From contig NW_003314340.1 of NCBI RefSeq assembly GCF_000143415.4, forward strand, positions 194,385 to 258,384: a DNA stretch of 64,000 nt. The letters are read 5' to 3'. The stretch is from Selaginella moellendorffii (lineage: Eukaryota; Streptophyta; Lycopodiopsida; Selaginellales; Selaginellaceae). The notes beneath the pieces are model-generated. The model worked only from the letters and a program-made list of their open reading frames with translations. It did not search any database and was not told where the DNA came from. How positions within the stretch are numbered: position 1 is the first letter of the stretch; each line of letters opens with the position of its first letter. Below are positions 51,656-63,417 of this stretch, piece after piece. The position numbers and the translations under genes are program-made.

Positions 51656-54465
51656 CTAAATATGTAATCACAAAATTGATCTTATATGAATCCATCTATT
51701 AATATCAAGGGCAATCAGAATCATTAATGATCCATACCCTCAAATCAAATTCAACAATAGTTACCTCAACTTGCCACTCAACTCATTTCAACATTAATAT
51801 AGTTCACAAATGCATATCCAAATCATCAATATCATCTTCATCAATACTAGCAAAACTAAATGTCAATATCTAAAGAAAGCAATTGATCACTAAACATTTA
51901 AATCATCACAGATGGAAAATTTAACTTTCTTAATATATCCATGGAGAAATATTTCATAAAACATTACTTTAATATCATCAACATTAAAACAAAGCTAAAG
52001 AAAAATAAGAGTGAATCACTACTCAACACTAAGATAACCAAAGTTGAAAGTACTATATTTAGTATCTGAAACTAATCTTTCAGTAAGCTCCACGTAATAA
52101 AGAGTGAATATTCATGTCTACAACTCAATGTAATCCAATACCATAAATTAAATGCAACAATGGAACTGACATGACAATATGAAAAAACTATATAAATATG
52201 CCTAAAACTAATATGCAAAATAGAGCCAAATAAAATTGATGGTTTAACATAAAAATATAAATACTTCACCAACTCATATAGTATAAAGCTTAAGCTTTGA
52301 AACCAAACACAAAATAACAACAAACACACTCCCACATAATGTCTCAAGTTAGTCAAATATACTTAATTTACCCATTATCCCTATTATACATTTGAAGTTA
52401 TAAGCAAGTCTCCTCATAGCACTAGTTTCCCTTACACCAACATCACCTCCGATTTGGGATGATTAATAATAGCATTTAAGTGAAAATTAACTTTCTATCC
52501 TTATGAGAATTCTTGTGTAGCCTCCAATAGTCTCCAATTCCTGCTTGAGTGGTTTAGAAACTTTCCAGAGTACTCAAGGAATGAGTTGTACTTGTTGGGG
52601 TGAGCTGCTCTGGTAAGTTATGCTACCAAGTCACTGTGATCAAGCCATAAGCAGGTCACTAATGAAAATTCTGGACCACATTGCCCATGGTAAGAACATC
52701 ATCAACCTGAAAGGATTCTCAGTAAGATATTGTGAAATGGACAACACAAAAGAGCACCTTTTATACCGCAGTTCGGGAATGCATGGACTGATCGTGCTCA
52801 TGACATGTGAGGCGATGTTGAATTTTACTGCAGTCACTCTTCATTCCAGAGAAGACTTACAACACACTGATCCAAAACTGTGATTTTTCCACCATGCGCC
52901 CAATCCTCAGGGTTCCATGAAACCAAACTGTCAAGGAGCTTTGGCCATCACGAACCGCTTGATAAGTGGACTTACATTTACAAACCTCCATGTAAAAATC
53001 TATCACTGTAAACTCCGAAGTGGACATTTATTGACTGAGTTCTCGTGGACATTTGTTGTATGAGTTCTCCGGGAAAGACGTTCAGAGTCGTTCACGCACG
53101 ACAGAGACATCACCAAGGCATCTAGTTAATGCTACAAAAATATAAAAACATACCTTTGATATGAACTTGCTTCAACTCGGACCCCTCTTGATGAGTACGA
53201 GTACTTGTATTATAATTCCGCCCAAACGAATGGATATATCCGATCAACAGGGCGTGAATCTTTGAGCCTTGCAAGTAACAGCCTTGCACACTTGACGCTG
53301 CCTAGAAGATATGTTCGTGTTGCCCCTCATCGTTTAGCCAGAAGTCGCCCGTCATTGGAGCGTATGCTAGAAAATCCTCTGAAACATGATAGAATTAGAT
53401 AAGCCAGAGCAAACGGAAAGCAAAGTCAAGAATTACCTAAGAGTGGCCTCGGTTCTTGAGTATGAATAGGCTCCTCAACATCGATGCTCCTCCTCGTCGC
53501 ATGTGGTGTCCATTTGATCCGTCAACCTCTGGCGCGGCTCCACGGCAACCGACCTCTCCAACTGTGCTCTCTCATCGGTTCTCCTCGACTTCTCTTCCGC
53601 CTCAGCCTTCATCTTTCGACGTTCCTCGTTTAGCCTCCCCAAAGCTTTGCGTCTGATACACGTCTAGATCAGCTCGAGCCTTTTAGCAATCTCAACAGAG
53701 CCTCGAAGGCTGGCAAGAAGATAATGTTGGTGATTTTTTTTCATCAAAGCGTTCCCTCCTGTGGGTTGCTGCTCCCTTCTATCAACTTCTGTCTCAGAGT
53801 TGACTGATTCCGCAGCTGGTGTGTGGGCTTGCGCTGCTTTAGCTGCCCGAGTACCTGTTACTGCTACCTGCGATTTTGCTTCAACCTATTTTGGTTTCTC
53901 CCCAACAATGCATAGTATAAACCAACCACAAACTTACAAGCGAGCGGCATTTCCATTGCACAGAAGACTGCCTCGCACCCTGTCTAATGATGCTTTATTT
54001 AAATGCAGTCTTTTGAAGATAGCTGGCTGAATATTGTGCCATGTCCCTACATTAGGAAGGAGCATGGTCTTCGTGGTTTTCAAAACAATCTGAACTTGAG
54101 TTTACTGATTTGGTTAATGTCCTTCACAGGATTCAACCCGCGTGTCCTTACGGAGCTTCGGTCAATGGTCAAGCGATGAGGTCACAAGTGTCACACTTCA
54201 AATGCAAATATGTCATGGCCACAGACCTGATAGCGACACGGTGTCGCCTTCCTCCAGATTTTCGTCTTGTGGTGCGAAAAATTCAATAGGGTTTGTCGCC
54301 CTATGGGCGAAATCGAGAGACTGGTAGATCATGGAGCCAAAGTCTTTCCAGAAACTGGTAGATCATGGAGCTAAAGTCTTTTAGCAAATATGTAATTGCG
54401 ATGCGAACAAAACTGCGCTCTAGGTTTTCAAAAGATGTGATGGACTTTGCTTGCAACCCCCCCGC

Positions 54466-54474
54466 TATATAAAT
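54466..54474 (+). promoter_or_regulatory. TATA box of right-arm hevein-like gene
   Basis: TATATAAAT preceded by CCCCCCCGC, about 70 bp before the ATG at 54543. Confidence 0.75.
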
Positions 54475-54542
54475 GCGCCCCGCCTCTCCATTCAATCAAA
54501 CACTGCTCAGCTCTATCCATAGTTAAAGTGCTACTGTTTGCA

Positions 54543-54776
54543 ATGGCGTCCCTTCGTGCTTTCGCTGCTTTCTTCTTGTGCATGCTCGTTGTTGCAATGG
54601 TGGAGCACGCCAATGTGGTGGAAGCTCAATGTGATACAAGCGGTCCCTGTTGCGGTCGTCAGGGTAGAGGACGCCGCTGCAACTCGGGCCTGTGCTGCAG
54701 CCAGTTTGGCTACTGCGGATCGACATCTGAGTACTGTGGCGCGGGCTGCCAGCGCGGCTATGGGAGATGCAACTAA
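54543..54776 (+). CDS. Secreted hevein-like cysteine-rich peptide (right-arm copy)
   Basis: 77 residues. Identical by eye to the left-arm copy except one base, changing QCGTSG to QCDTSG (GGT to GAT). Same signal peptide, ten cysteines and chitin-binding core [18 protein letters not shown]. The two genes point outward, away from each other. Promoter elements (TATA, 34-bp duplication) are also kept. Confidence 0.85.
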   Translation: MASLRAFAAFFLCMLVVAMVEHANVVEAQCDTSGPCCGRQGRGRRCNSGLCCSQFGYCGSTSEYCGAGCQRGYGRCN

Positions 54777-56138
54777 ATATTCCATCTAATGTGCTAGACA
54801 CCTGCAACATGAAAGTTGCGAGTAATATCTAATTAAGCACTGGTGTCCTCTATTCTCTTTTTATATATATGGTGTGATGTTTGCTATGTTACCAAGCTGA
54901 ACGCATTAAAAATCTCATCCAATGCAATCTCCTTCATCAATGACGCCCAATGCACTGCAGGTTAGTATGGTGGATTCCTTCTACTGCATGGAAAGCTTTT
55001 TTAGATGCCACACTTGATCGTTCTTTTACAGCTTTCATCTGAATTGGACCTGCTAGTTCTCCCTTGGCTTGGCATTCAAATGAAGCAATGAAGAGAAAGG
55101 ATACAGGAGCGGCCTTCCTTACAATATGTTGATCTTAGATTGACTTTTTATTCAGGGCTTCAATGTAGAAATTGCAGTGATCTGTTGAGTGCTAGAGCAG
55201 TAGCACACATGTAGACGGACATCCTCTCTTTTTGCATCAGCTGTTTTTTAAGGCAGACTGTAAGAAGTTATACTGTTCTGTTACGTGGCACTTTGCAGGA
55301 ACGTCAGCATTTTTTAGCACATATGAGCATTACTATCACACTAACTCATCTTCTAGCTGCGCAGCTAAGAGATGAGCTAGTGCAATAGCAATAACAAGTT
55401 GAGTCCAACCTGAAGGACTGGGCTGTGATTCCCATAAAAAACATTTTGGTTTTACCAAGCAAGGTTGGCTCTATGGTAGGATAATAGTTGCAATGGCTTC
55501 AATGTCAATATCTTTTTTTGATGATATTCCTACAAGAGATTGGGGATTTTTTGCAGGGCTGATTCAAATTGCCAGACATAGAGCTGGCAGGAGTGGATTT
55601 ACTGGAAAGAAAGCTTTTTATAAAAGTCTTACACCGGCAAAAACGTGCAATAGAAAGGTGAATCAAGACTCAAGAATCTAGACAATCTTAACACAAATTC
55701 TAGGTTACAAATAGCAGTTTCTAGCATTGAAGCCAGATTTTACAACTCGCTTTTGAGAATGGAAGGGAGAGCACTAAAAACTAACTTCTCCAAGGGGAGC
55801 ATGATCCTGAGCCACCATAGCTTGCTCCACCATTGTAAGCATGCAAGAAGGCAGAAGAAGATAGGGAAAAGCATTATGAACCTGAAGAGTGCGAGAGAAA
55901 TAAAAGCTACAATGGATAGCCATTAAAAAACTACACTTCTTGAACCTTGACCACAGTTTTGTCTCTCTACTGTCACAATTACATATCTATGATTCAGGAA
56001 GGACATTACTTTATGACCAAACTGGAATCAGTTTCTTGAACATTGTTTTGAAGTGCACTTCATATATACTTAAAAGTGATTTGGCTGTCCACGTGGATGG
56101 GCTGAGCAAGCTAAAAGTGAGGTTTGATTTCTTTTAGC

Positions 56139-58635
56139 AATGGCGCTGCTGTTACTTTTGAGCTATGGCACATGCAACTTTGGAGATGCAAGGACAAGCA
56201 GCAGTGTCAATGAAGGTCCATCATGGGAGTGTTACAGAAGTAGAAGGTTGCTGTGATCATGCCACTGGATGGACAGCAGCATCTATAAAAAGAATCAGAT
56301 AATAGGGCTAAAAACTAAAAAACACCCAAACTTTTATTACTTATTTTGACAATGCTTGTTATGTGAAGTGTGAAAGTTTAACTACCCAAATACTCTCCCT
56401 GTCTCTCTCTCACACATTCCAATTTTGGTATTTGATGTGGGAATAGTGATTGCCAGCATTTTTTAAGGACCAAGTGGTGAGTGATCACATGATTAGTCGA
56501 ACCTCTTTATTTGAAAACTAGATTGCTCCTGCTTTCATAACATCACTTGCACTATTTTTGCTCCATGTTGAAAATTTCCAACTTTTTGATGCAAACAAGC
56601 TTCACTGACTTAGAGATCCTTGCCCTTGATGAGCAGCACAAGGCCTTAGGCAGGTAGTTTCTTGTTGCAAAGAACAAGCTTAAGGTGGTCATTGACTCCT
56701 TAACTAGTTTTGAATCTATTACCGTCATTTCATCCCACCATTTATTACATTCATCACCACAAAGTCACAACTAAATCACACACCATTCTCTCTACACACC
56801 ATTGCCCATTCTTCATGACAGTTACCTACATTAGGATCATAGCAATTTCATCTACTTTCTATCTATAGTCTTTGGTATTCATATCACTCCACTATAGCCA
56901 CAAATACCTTTTGATAGCAGTAAAAATTATCCAAATCCATCATACTATTTACAATAAAGATTTTACAACATTGTAACATATTAGCACTTTTGGAGTGATG
57001 TTTCTTGAGCTAGCATCATCCAGCATATAAAGAATGCCCAAGCCATTTTTTTGAGCAAACTGACAATTGACAACACTTTTCTTTGGCCCTAAGCATTTAT
57101 GGATAAATGCACCACTGAATAAGCAATGTTCCAACACTTTAAATTGTCCATAGTAGTTGTGACTTGTAATTTCAAGCCTCTTCACTATCATAACCATTCA
57201 TTTCCACATTTTTGGCCTTATTCATTCCTTCACACTTTCACTCACTTTAGCATTTACCACTATTGGGATCCATCACCATATTACTAAAACTTTTGAGGGT
57301 GACATTCTATAAGTTTGTAAACCTTGCATTTATAATCAAAATTTAGTTTTTGCTATCATTTAGTCTCTTTACCTCTTTCTTTTTCTCTTTTTGTTTCATT
57401 TCTATTTTTTCTCTTTTTTTCCTCATTTTTTCTTCTTTATTTTTCCAAGTGTCTAGTTTGCATTTAACATTTATCTTATTGGGTTTTTCCCTCTAGTATT
57501 AAATTTTACACTACATTTCTCTTTATTTCTTTGTTTCTATTTCTCTTCTTTTCTTTTGGTTTTTTATTTTATTTTTCTTTCTTTGTTTGCATTTTTCTCT
57601 TTTGGGCATTTGAACAACATGATTTTTACAACTAGGCTGTGGGTTCTCTTTTCCCTAGAGCTTACTCACTCAATTGTTGTTGGTCACTTGTTGGGATGCA
57701 AAATATAGCTTAAAGCACTTAAAATAATTTTAATTCCTAAAATATCCTTATCTCTTTGTATAAAAGCCTAATGAGTGAATAACATTTATGATATTTAGGG
57801 CATTTGGTTGTGCAATGAAGGTGATGAAAGTTTGAGTTAGAAAGGTTAGGAAATAGCATTTATCTCCTAATAGTCAAAGTGCTTGAAGAGTGGCAGCATA
57901 ACATTTCAAGGTATACATAGATAATGTGGGACTGAAACACTTATTGTCACAACCTAACATTTGGGGAAAATAAGGTTGGTGGGGTAATGCTTTAATTAAG
58001 TTTGATTGCATAAGTTAGAGAAGATCAATATTGTGGCAAATACTATAATTTGGAAAGCAAGTCTGGAGTTGATGGTATCTAACACAATAACAACCTTCTA
58101 AAATAATATGTGGATAGTGTATAAGGACAATGAATCAACATAGAAGGTGTTGCTAAGGAAAAATGCGACATGAAACATTCTTTATTAAGACAATTTGCCT
58201 AATAAAGAGAAAGTAGGTTATATAAAATGTAATGGATTCATTTATTATAAAAAAATGAGGGTGCATATTCCAAAAGAGGAAATAAGGAAATTAACATTAA
58301 AAAAATGTCATAACAGGCTTCTTAAGGGATATAATAAAGTACCCAAGACTATAGGTTTGCTCAAGAGAAGTATCATTGATTGAATATAAATAAAAATATA
58401 CAAAACTATGTAAATACATGCCAAATATATTAGTAGTGAAAGTTATGACTAAAACTAGTGGGGTTTATAACAAAACCTCCCAATCCTTGATCATTCGTAG
58501 AAACTTTTTATAATGAACTTTATCACAAGATTCCCCCCAAGCAAGGGTTGTGAAATGGTTTTTGAAAATGACATAATTTATACCCACAAAAAAAGTGAAT
58601 GCAAAAGGTATGGTTGTGAGTGTTTGGAATGTGAA
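56139..58635. other. AT-rich intergenic stretch
   Basis: No gene recognised. 57360-57600 is a strongly T/C-biased strand-asymmetric tract (CTCTTTTTCTCTTT-like). Short open frames are chance. Confidence 0.65.
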
Positions 58636-60378
58636 TGTGAGTGATTGGAATATGGAAAAGAAATACAGAAAATGTGCATATCAATTAGCCCAAAAACCCT
58701 AGCTTATATACATGAGCGAGTGGTCCGAATTGAAACCAATTTGACGGCTACCAAAACCCCACTACATTAATATTAGTATACGGCATCATAACTGTACACT
58801 TGGCCCTCACATCATCCCCTTTTCTCAGAATAATGGAAGACCATCAGAGTTCTCTTATAGACAGGCCGAGATCTAAAGGAACGTTAGGAGGAGGTATTGG
58901 TGGATCTATAGGTGGTATTAACTACTTATGATCCCTTTGTATGAAGCGTTTCAACCACTACACATGCACAATCTCCAAAGGATCGGCCTGCTGGATGTTA
59001 TGCCGAACCTCATAAATTTGTGGTCCAACTTACCGCAACACCCGATATGGTCCTTTCCACTGTGCAAGGAGCCCCTTAGATAAACCATGTTTCGTAAGAT
59101 GGGGAAAATAGACTAACACCAAATCATCCACTTTGTACTCTGCAAGTGGACGATGATGGGAGTTATAACGCTGTTGTTGTCCCACTTGTATGCGGCCTAA
59201 GTGTTTTGTAGACTCAGCTTGAACAAGTAGAAGAATGCTCGTCAAATATTGATCCCATGATCTAGCATCGGCAGCTCGTAGCAATCGTGAAGGTAAACCC
59301 AGCTCCATTAATAATATTGGATCATGATCATATAGAAGTTATATGGTGAAGCACCAATAAAACTCTACACCCCTGTGATATATGCATACCAAAGAGACGG
59401 CAAATAACCATCCCAATCCAAATGTTGAAAGTTCATATATTTCACAATCATCCTTTTGAATGTCCAAACGAGCCGCTCTACCAGATCATTTGATTGTGAA
59501 TGATAAGCACTCGTGAAAGTGTGGCGTATCCCCAACCGAGACATCAAAACATGAAATGCCTCAGCCATAAATGTGGGACCATTATCCGAAAGAATCTGCT
59601 CTGGACAAGAATGCAGAAACACCACTCGATTGAGGAGGAAGTACCCAACAATAGTTGCAGAGTCGCTAATAAGAGCAGCAACTTCCACCCAACGAGTTAA
59701 GTAGTCAAAAGCAATAATAACATACTCATTGCTAGTAGTTAACCATGGAAAAGGTCCCATAAGATCAAACGCCACCAACTCAAATGGAAGGGAAATGGCA
59801 ATTGACTCCAACCATCCTTTTGCAACACGAGGGGGAATATTACAAGCTTGGCACCAAATGTAACTACGCAAATACCGGATAATATCACGTCGCATCTCTG
59901 GCCAATATAAAGATCTGTGCAGCTTCTCGGTTACACGACAATGTCCCATATGCCCACCGAGAACAGGAAAATCATGGTAGGCATGGAGAAGCCGCGGAAT
60001 AAAGACAGAAGGCACCACCAACCATAAATGATCATCAGGATCTATCCCAAAAAAATAAAAAAGGCTGTTTTCAAGGTGATATTGAGAATGTAAATGCCAA
60101 AATGGCAAGTCATCAGCAAGTCATCAGCAAGTGATGCAGGATTCTCAAATCCATCTCGAAGCCTTCGAATCCATGGCTCAATCTTTTGAGCCTTGCGAAC
60201 CTCATCAAGAGAAGGTAGATCTTTCTTTGCACCTTGTGGACACTAAATATCAAGTACAGCAACTACCGATGGCATAGAATCCTTGTCTAGAAAATCCACA
60301 GATGCTAGACCAATAGACTTGTCAGAAATACGATAAGAGAGTGGAGAAGGAAGAGGAGCTCGAGAAAGGGCATTAGCA
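58636..60378 (-). mobile_element. Gypsy C-family fragment: 3' LTR plus integrase
   Basis: LTR 58636-58811 (TGTGAG...CTCACA), polypurine-side sequence, the pol C-terminal tail, then integrase (minus strand to 60108 and beyond), e.g. FDLMGPFPW, LSDNGPTFMAE and WKGPYRVLR. It is cut at 60378, just before the RNase H region. One or more frame breaks near 59340-59365. It preserves the uninterrupted site corresponding to the solo-LTR insertion in element C. Confidence 0.85.
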
Positions 60379-60711
60379 TGTAAGCGACTAAATTTTCCAT
60401 TCTACTTTAGTCACTTAACCACACCTCTGACCACTTGGAGGAGTCTCACTCACAACCTCTATAAGTCCTATTTCGGACTTGGGCTTGCTAGCCCCGAGAA
60501 TGGCATCCCTGCCACTCAACCTTTGCACTTGGTCCAAGTGCTCCACGTGTCCGATCCCATGACCAACACCCCAAAGTACTATTGACATATCAGCCTGTTA
60601 TGCTAAGGCCATGCCCCTTCATCTTGGTCACACTGGTGGTCTAACACCACCTGCATCACAATCCCGTCTCTCAAGGACTGGGCCATCCATCCATGAGTGA
60701 TCATCCCAGAT
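60379..60711. other. 333-bp unassigned insertion-like segment
   Basis: Begins TGTAAGCGACTAAATTTTCC exactly where gypsy C-family homology stops, and ends at the TGTCACG start of the next LTR. It has no coding capacity. It may be an LTR part or a separate insertion. Confidence 0.4.
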
Positions 60712-61623
60712 TGTCACGAATGTGACTTTGGGTATCGAAAGATACTTGTCGGCCAGTCCTTACGGGCACTCTTTCCTTACTACCACGACGGCAGGAGGTC
60801 GGTACTGTTGGTCCCTTTTATAGTCTCCACTCAAGCTAGTTGAGAAACTGGTCATCGCATGTGCACTTGACCAGATGAGCATAAGGACGGAATTCCTACA
60901 TGCTATTTGTCAAGCATACTTGACTTGGTTAGAGAAACTCATTCGCTGACTTGCACTTGCTAGTGTTGGGAACCCCCGTGATATTGAGACTAGTCCCTCA
61001 ATATTCGATTGATGATAGCTTACCGTGTCTGCCAAACACCCTCGCTATCATGCCCTTAGTGTTGGTCTCATTTCGGTCCCATATACTATTTATGGAAAGT
61101 GTCTAGATTCGCTCATTTGGCATATCTACAGAATGTAGAGATCAGCCTGAACACAATGGTGTTCGTCCCGTGTCCAAATTCGCAATCTAAGGCCATTCCA
61201 TATTTAGTAAGTTTCGGACTTGTCCCAGAGACTAACTCCTGGTACTAAGGGAGGCTTGGGGTGAAATCCCAAAGCGTGTGTCCCTCAAGGGGGGGGGGGG
61301 GGGGTTCTAAATGTATAGTAGGGATAGTGGTTGGAATGCATGTCCGACCACCTGAGACATTAGTTTGGCTCCCGTTGGGCTGTGTCGCTCTTTGTTCTGC
61401 GTCCGGCTTGGGTCTAAGCCCAAGCTCCACGCTGCTCTAGTCGGTGGAGTACCCTCCTCCTCACGTTGGGCCATCGGTATGCCAAAATTGTGCCAGACTT
61501 CGTCTGACACCATTTTGTGTGCAGGTGCTGGATACGGGGAGCTGGTGCTCGTGGGATTGTACCGGACCCTCGTTTCGTAGTGCAACGGGCTTGGAGTTCG
61601 GCTCCAAATTCAGGTGTGCTACA
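60712..61623 (+). repeat. 5' LTR (912 bp) of gypsy element E
   Basis: Starts TGTCACGAATGTGACTTTGG and ends CAGGTGTGCTACA. It is followed by TT and TGGTATCAGAGG (61626-61637), a tRNA-Met-type primer-binding site. Same family as the solo LTR at 10003-11132 but without the CACGTGGC cluster. Contains a G-homopolymer of about 16 bases near 61289-61304. Confidence 0.85.
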
Positions 61624-61625
61624 TT

Positions 61626-61637
61626 TGGTATCAGAGG
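61626..61637 (+). promoter_or_regulatory. Primer-binding site of element E
   Basis: TGGTATCAGAGG matches the 3' end complement of initiator tRNA-Met except for the last base. Confidence 0.75.
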
Positions 61638-61814
61638 AATTGTCTTAGCGATTTCTATCCAACTTTTGTCAGATTTTCTGACTCAAGTTGCATACACAGA
61701 GACTTTTCTAGTAGATCCGAAGCGACCTGTGTAGGATTAGTTGGATAGCACCATTCGGTAAGAACGTTGTATGCATGTTCAGTTACTGATAGAGGCATGC
61801 ATGCAGCTAGCAGG

Positions 61815-62499
61815 ATGGTGAAGAGGAACCGTGCTGATGACGCTGAAACCTCTAGACGGGCGAATCGAGAGGACGAAACTCCTGCTAGAGATGCTGTGGA
61901 AGGGGCTGAGGCCGAGTCGGAAGAGGATGAGCCAAATGCTGCAGCACTGCAGCGCACGGCTCATGAAGTCAAGATCGAGAATTTGCGAAAGGAGATTCGC
62001 AAATTGAAGAAGGAGAACAAGAAGAGGAAGAAAGAAGCTGAGGCAGCTAAACCAGCCAAGCCTAAGCAACCGGACTCCTCCTCTAGTTCTGAGGACGATG
62101 AAGTTCTGTAGCCACCCCCGGTTGCACGAGTTTCAAAGTTCAAGCCTCCAAAACCATCCAACTTCAGAGGCATGTGGGACTATCAAGTTTTGGAAGACTG
62201 GGTCTACGATATGGAAAACTATTTCATAGCAGCAGACGTAGATGATCGTACGAAAGTTGCGTGCGCGCAATCCTTTCTCACCGATCATGCCAAAACTTGG
62301 TGGTGCCAGGTGTGTGCTGAAAAAGGGCAGACTAGAAGTTGGACCAAGATGCGGTCTCGTATCCGTAAGGAATACTTGCCGGATAATCTTGGTCTGAGAC
62401 TTTGCGCAAAGCTGCGGCGGTTAAGGACCTTATGCATTACGTTAATGCGTTTGCTCAGAAGCGCATTATGATTGCAAATATGAGTGACGAAGATGCTCG
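61815..62499 (+). pseudogene. Gag of gypsy element E, truncated
   Basis: Starts MVKRNRADDAETSRRAN. A coiled-coil segment (IENLRKEIRKLKKENKKRKK) precedes a TAG at 62109-62111 where the frame otherwise continues. A capsid-like region follows (SNFRGMWDYQVLEDWVYDME, FLTDHAKTWWCQV). A frameshift occurs near 62393, then DLMHYVNAFAQKRIMI. Homology ends at about 62499, where a 229-bp direct-repeat-bounded segment begins. Pol and 3' LTR are absent. Confidence 0.8.
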
Positions 62500-62500
62500 A

Positions 62501-62751
62501 AGCTCTATTTCGTTAAAGTGGGAATTGTCATTATCCCACTTGTAAAATAAGGTTTCCAAACCTTTATATAGTATATAAATATAACAAAATTCAATTGCAT
62601 TGAGGCACATGCCATTTTATTTTAAACAAGGAAATGTCTACTCAATCACTTCTCCTCCCCTTGCCACTGCTTCACCTCTCTCTTCTCCTTGTCATCGTCG
62701 TCCAATTTCTTTCCATCCTTTTAATATTAAGCTCTATTTCGTTAAAGTGGG
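62501..62751. repeat. Segment bounded by 22-bp direct repeats
   Basis: AGCTCTATTTCGTTAAAGTG with two further matching bases occurs at 62501 and 62730, a 229-bp offset. The first copy coincides with the point where element E gag ends. Confidence 0.75.
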
Positions 62752-63417
62752 ATTTATTCAGTAAAATGGGACTAGGTACAAATTTTCAAGTATTTGAAAA
62801 TGACGTGAAATTATATGTTTTTTGTCTAGGGGCTAGACATATCTGGGGCATGGTGACTAGCGCGGTGACTTTGTGTCCAGACTGAGTCCATCTGGTTGTA
62901 TAATAAATCTCATTGTCAAGGTGAACAAGCCGAATCTGAAGCTAAAGAAGAGCGATGGCATGCGCGCACACACTATTTGTTTGTTCATTGAGCGTGTGGT
63001 GAGCTTTCCAAGATGAACGTCATTCCTATTAGCCAGACATATAACTTAATGGTGAGAACATTTAGATATTATTCAATGTTATCTTTTTCTAACGAATCTA
63101 ATTGTGAAGGTGTAGCAAGAGGCATTGCTAGTCTGGAGAAGTCATTTAACTCATTTGACCCTTAGTGTATTTTCATGAAACTAAATAACATTCATATTAT
63201 TAAGGAATTTCTCTAGTACCTTTTTTTTACGACATAGAGGCTTGCATTTCTTTCAAAGGTGATTTAGTAAAAGGCCTGAGGGCACATGCCATTCTATTTC
63301 TCAGACCGGTATTAAGATATACTAGTGCAAAGGGCCACATGCCATCACGCCTCCTCTGATTCAGATTCGGATTGTTCACCTTGAAATAAAATACATTAGA
63401 AACTTAGTAAAGGAATA
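62752..63417. other. Intergenic, no gene recognised
   Basis: Short dispersed repeats such as CACATGCCATT occur near 62608, 63285 and 63335. No coding evidence. Confidence 0.5.

Larger units (their letters stand above)
51101..56138. repeat. Right arm of the large inverted duplication (about 5.04 kb)
   Basis: Reverse-complement match to 41571-46546. Contains the second intact hevein-like gene. Its inner end continues leftward into the gypsy LTR remnant, whereas the left arm's homology stops, so this arm retains the original junction on that side. Confidence 0.9.

Noticed and set aside
52620-52883. 87-codon ORF with ILDHIAHGKNIINLKGF resembling a kinase segment
   Set aside because: The resemblance is short, catalytic motifs are absent, and the mirrored left arm breaks the frame.
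58195-58383. Lys-rich 62-codon ORF
   Set aside because: Isolated in AT-rich sequence with no similarity or splice context; chance frame.
61289-61304. G-homopolymer as a functional element
   Set aside because: The matching position in the related solo LTR (about 10582-10591) has a shorter run; simple slippage in the LTR explains it.
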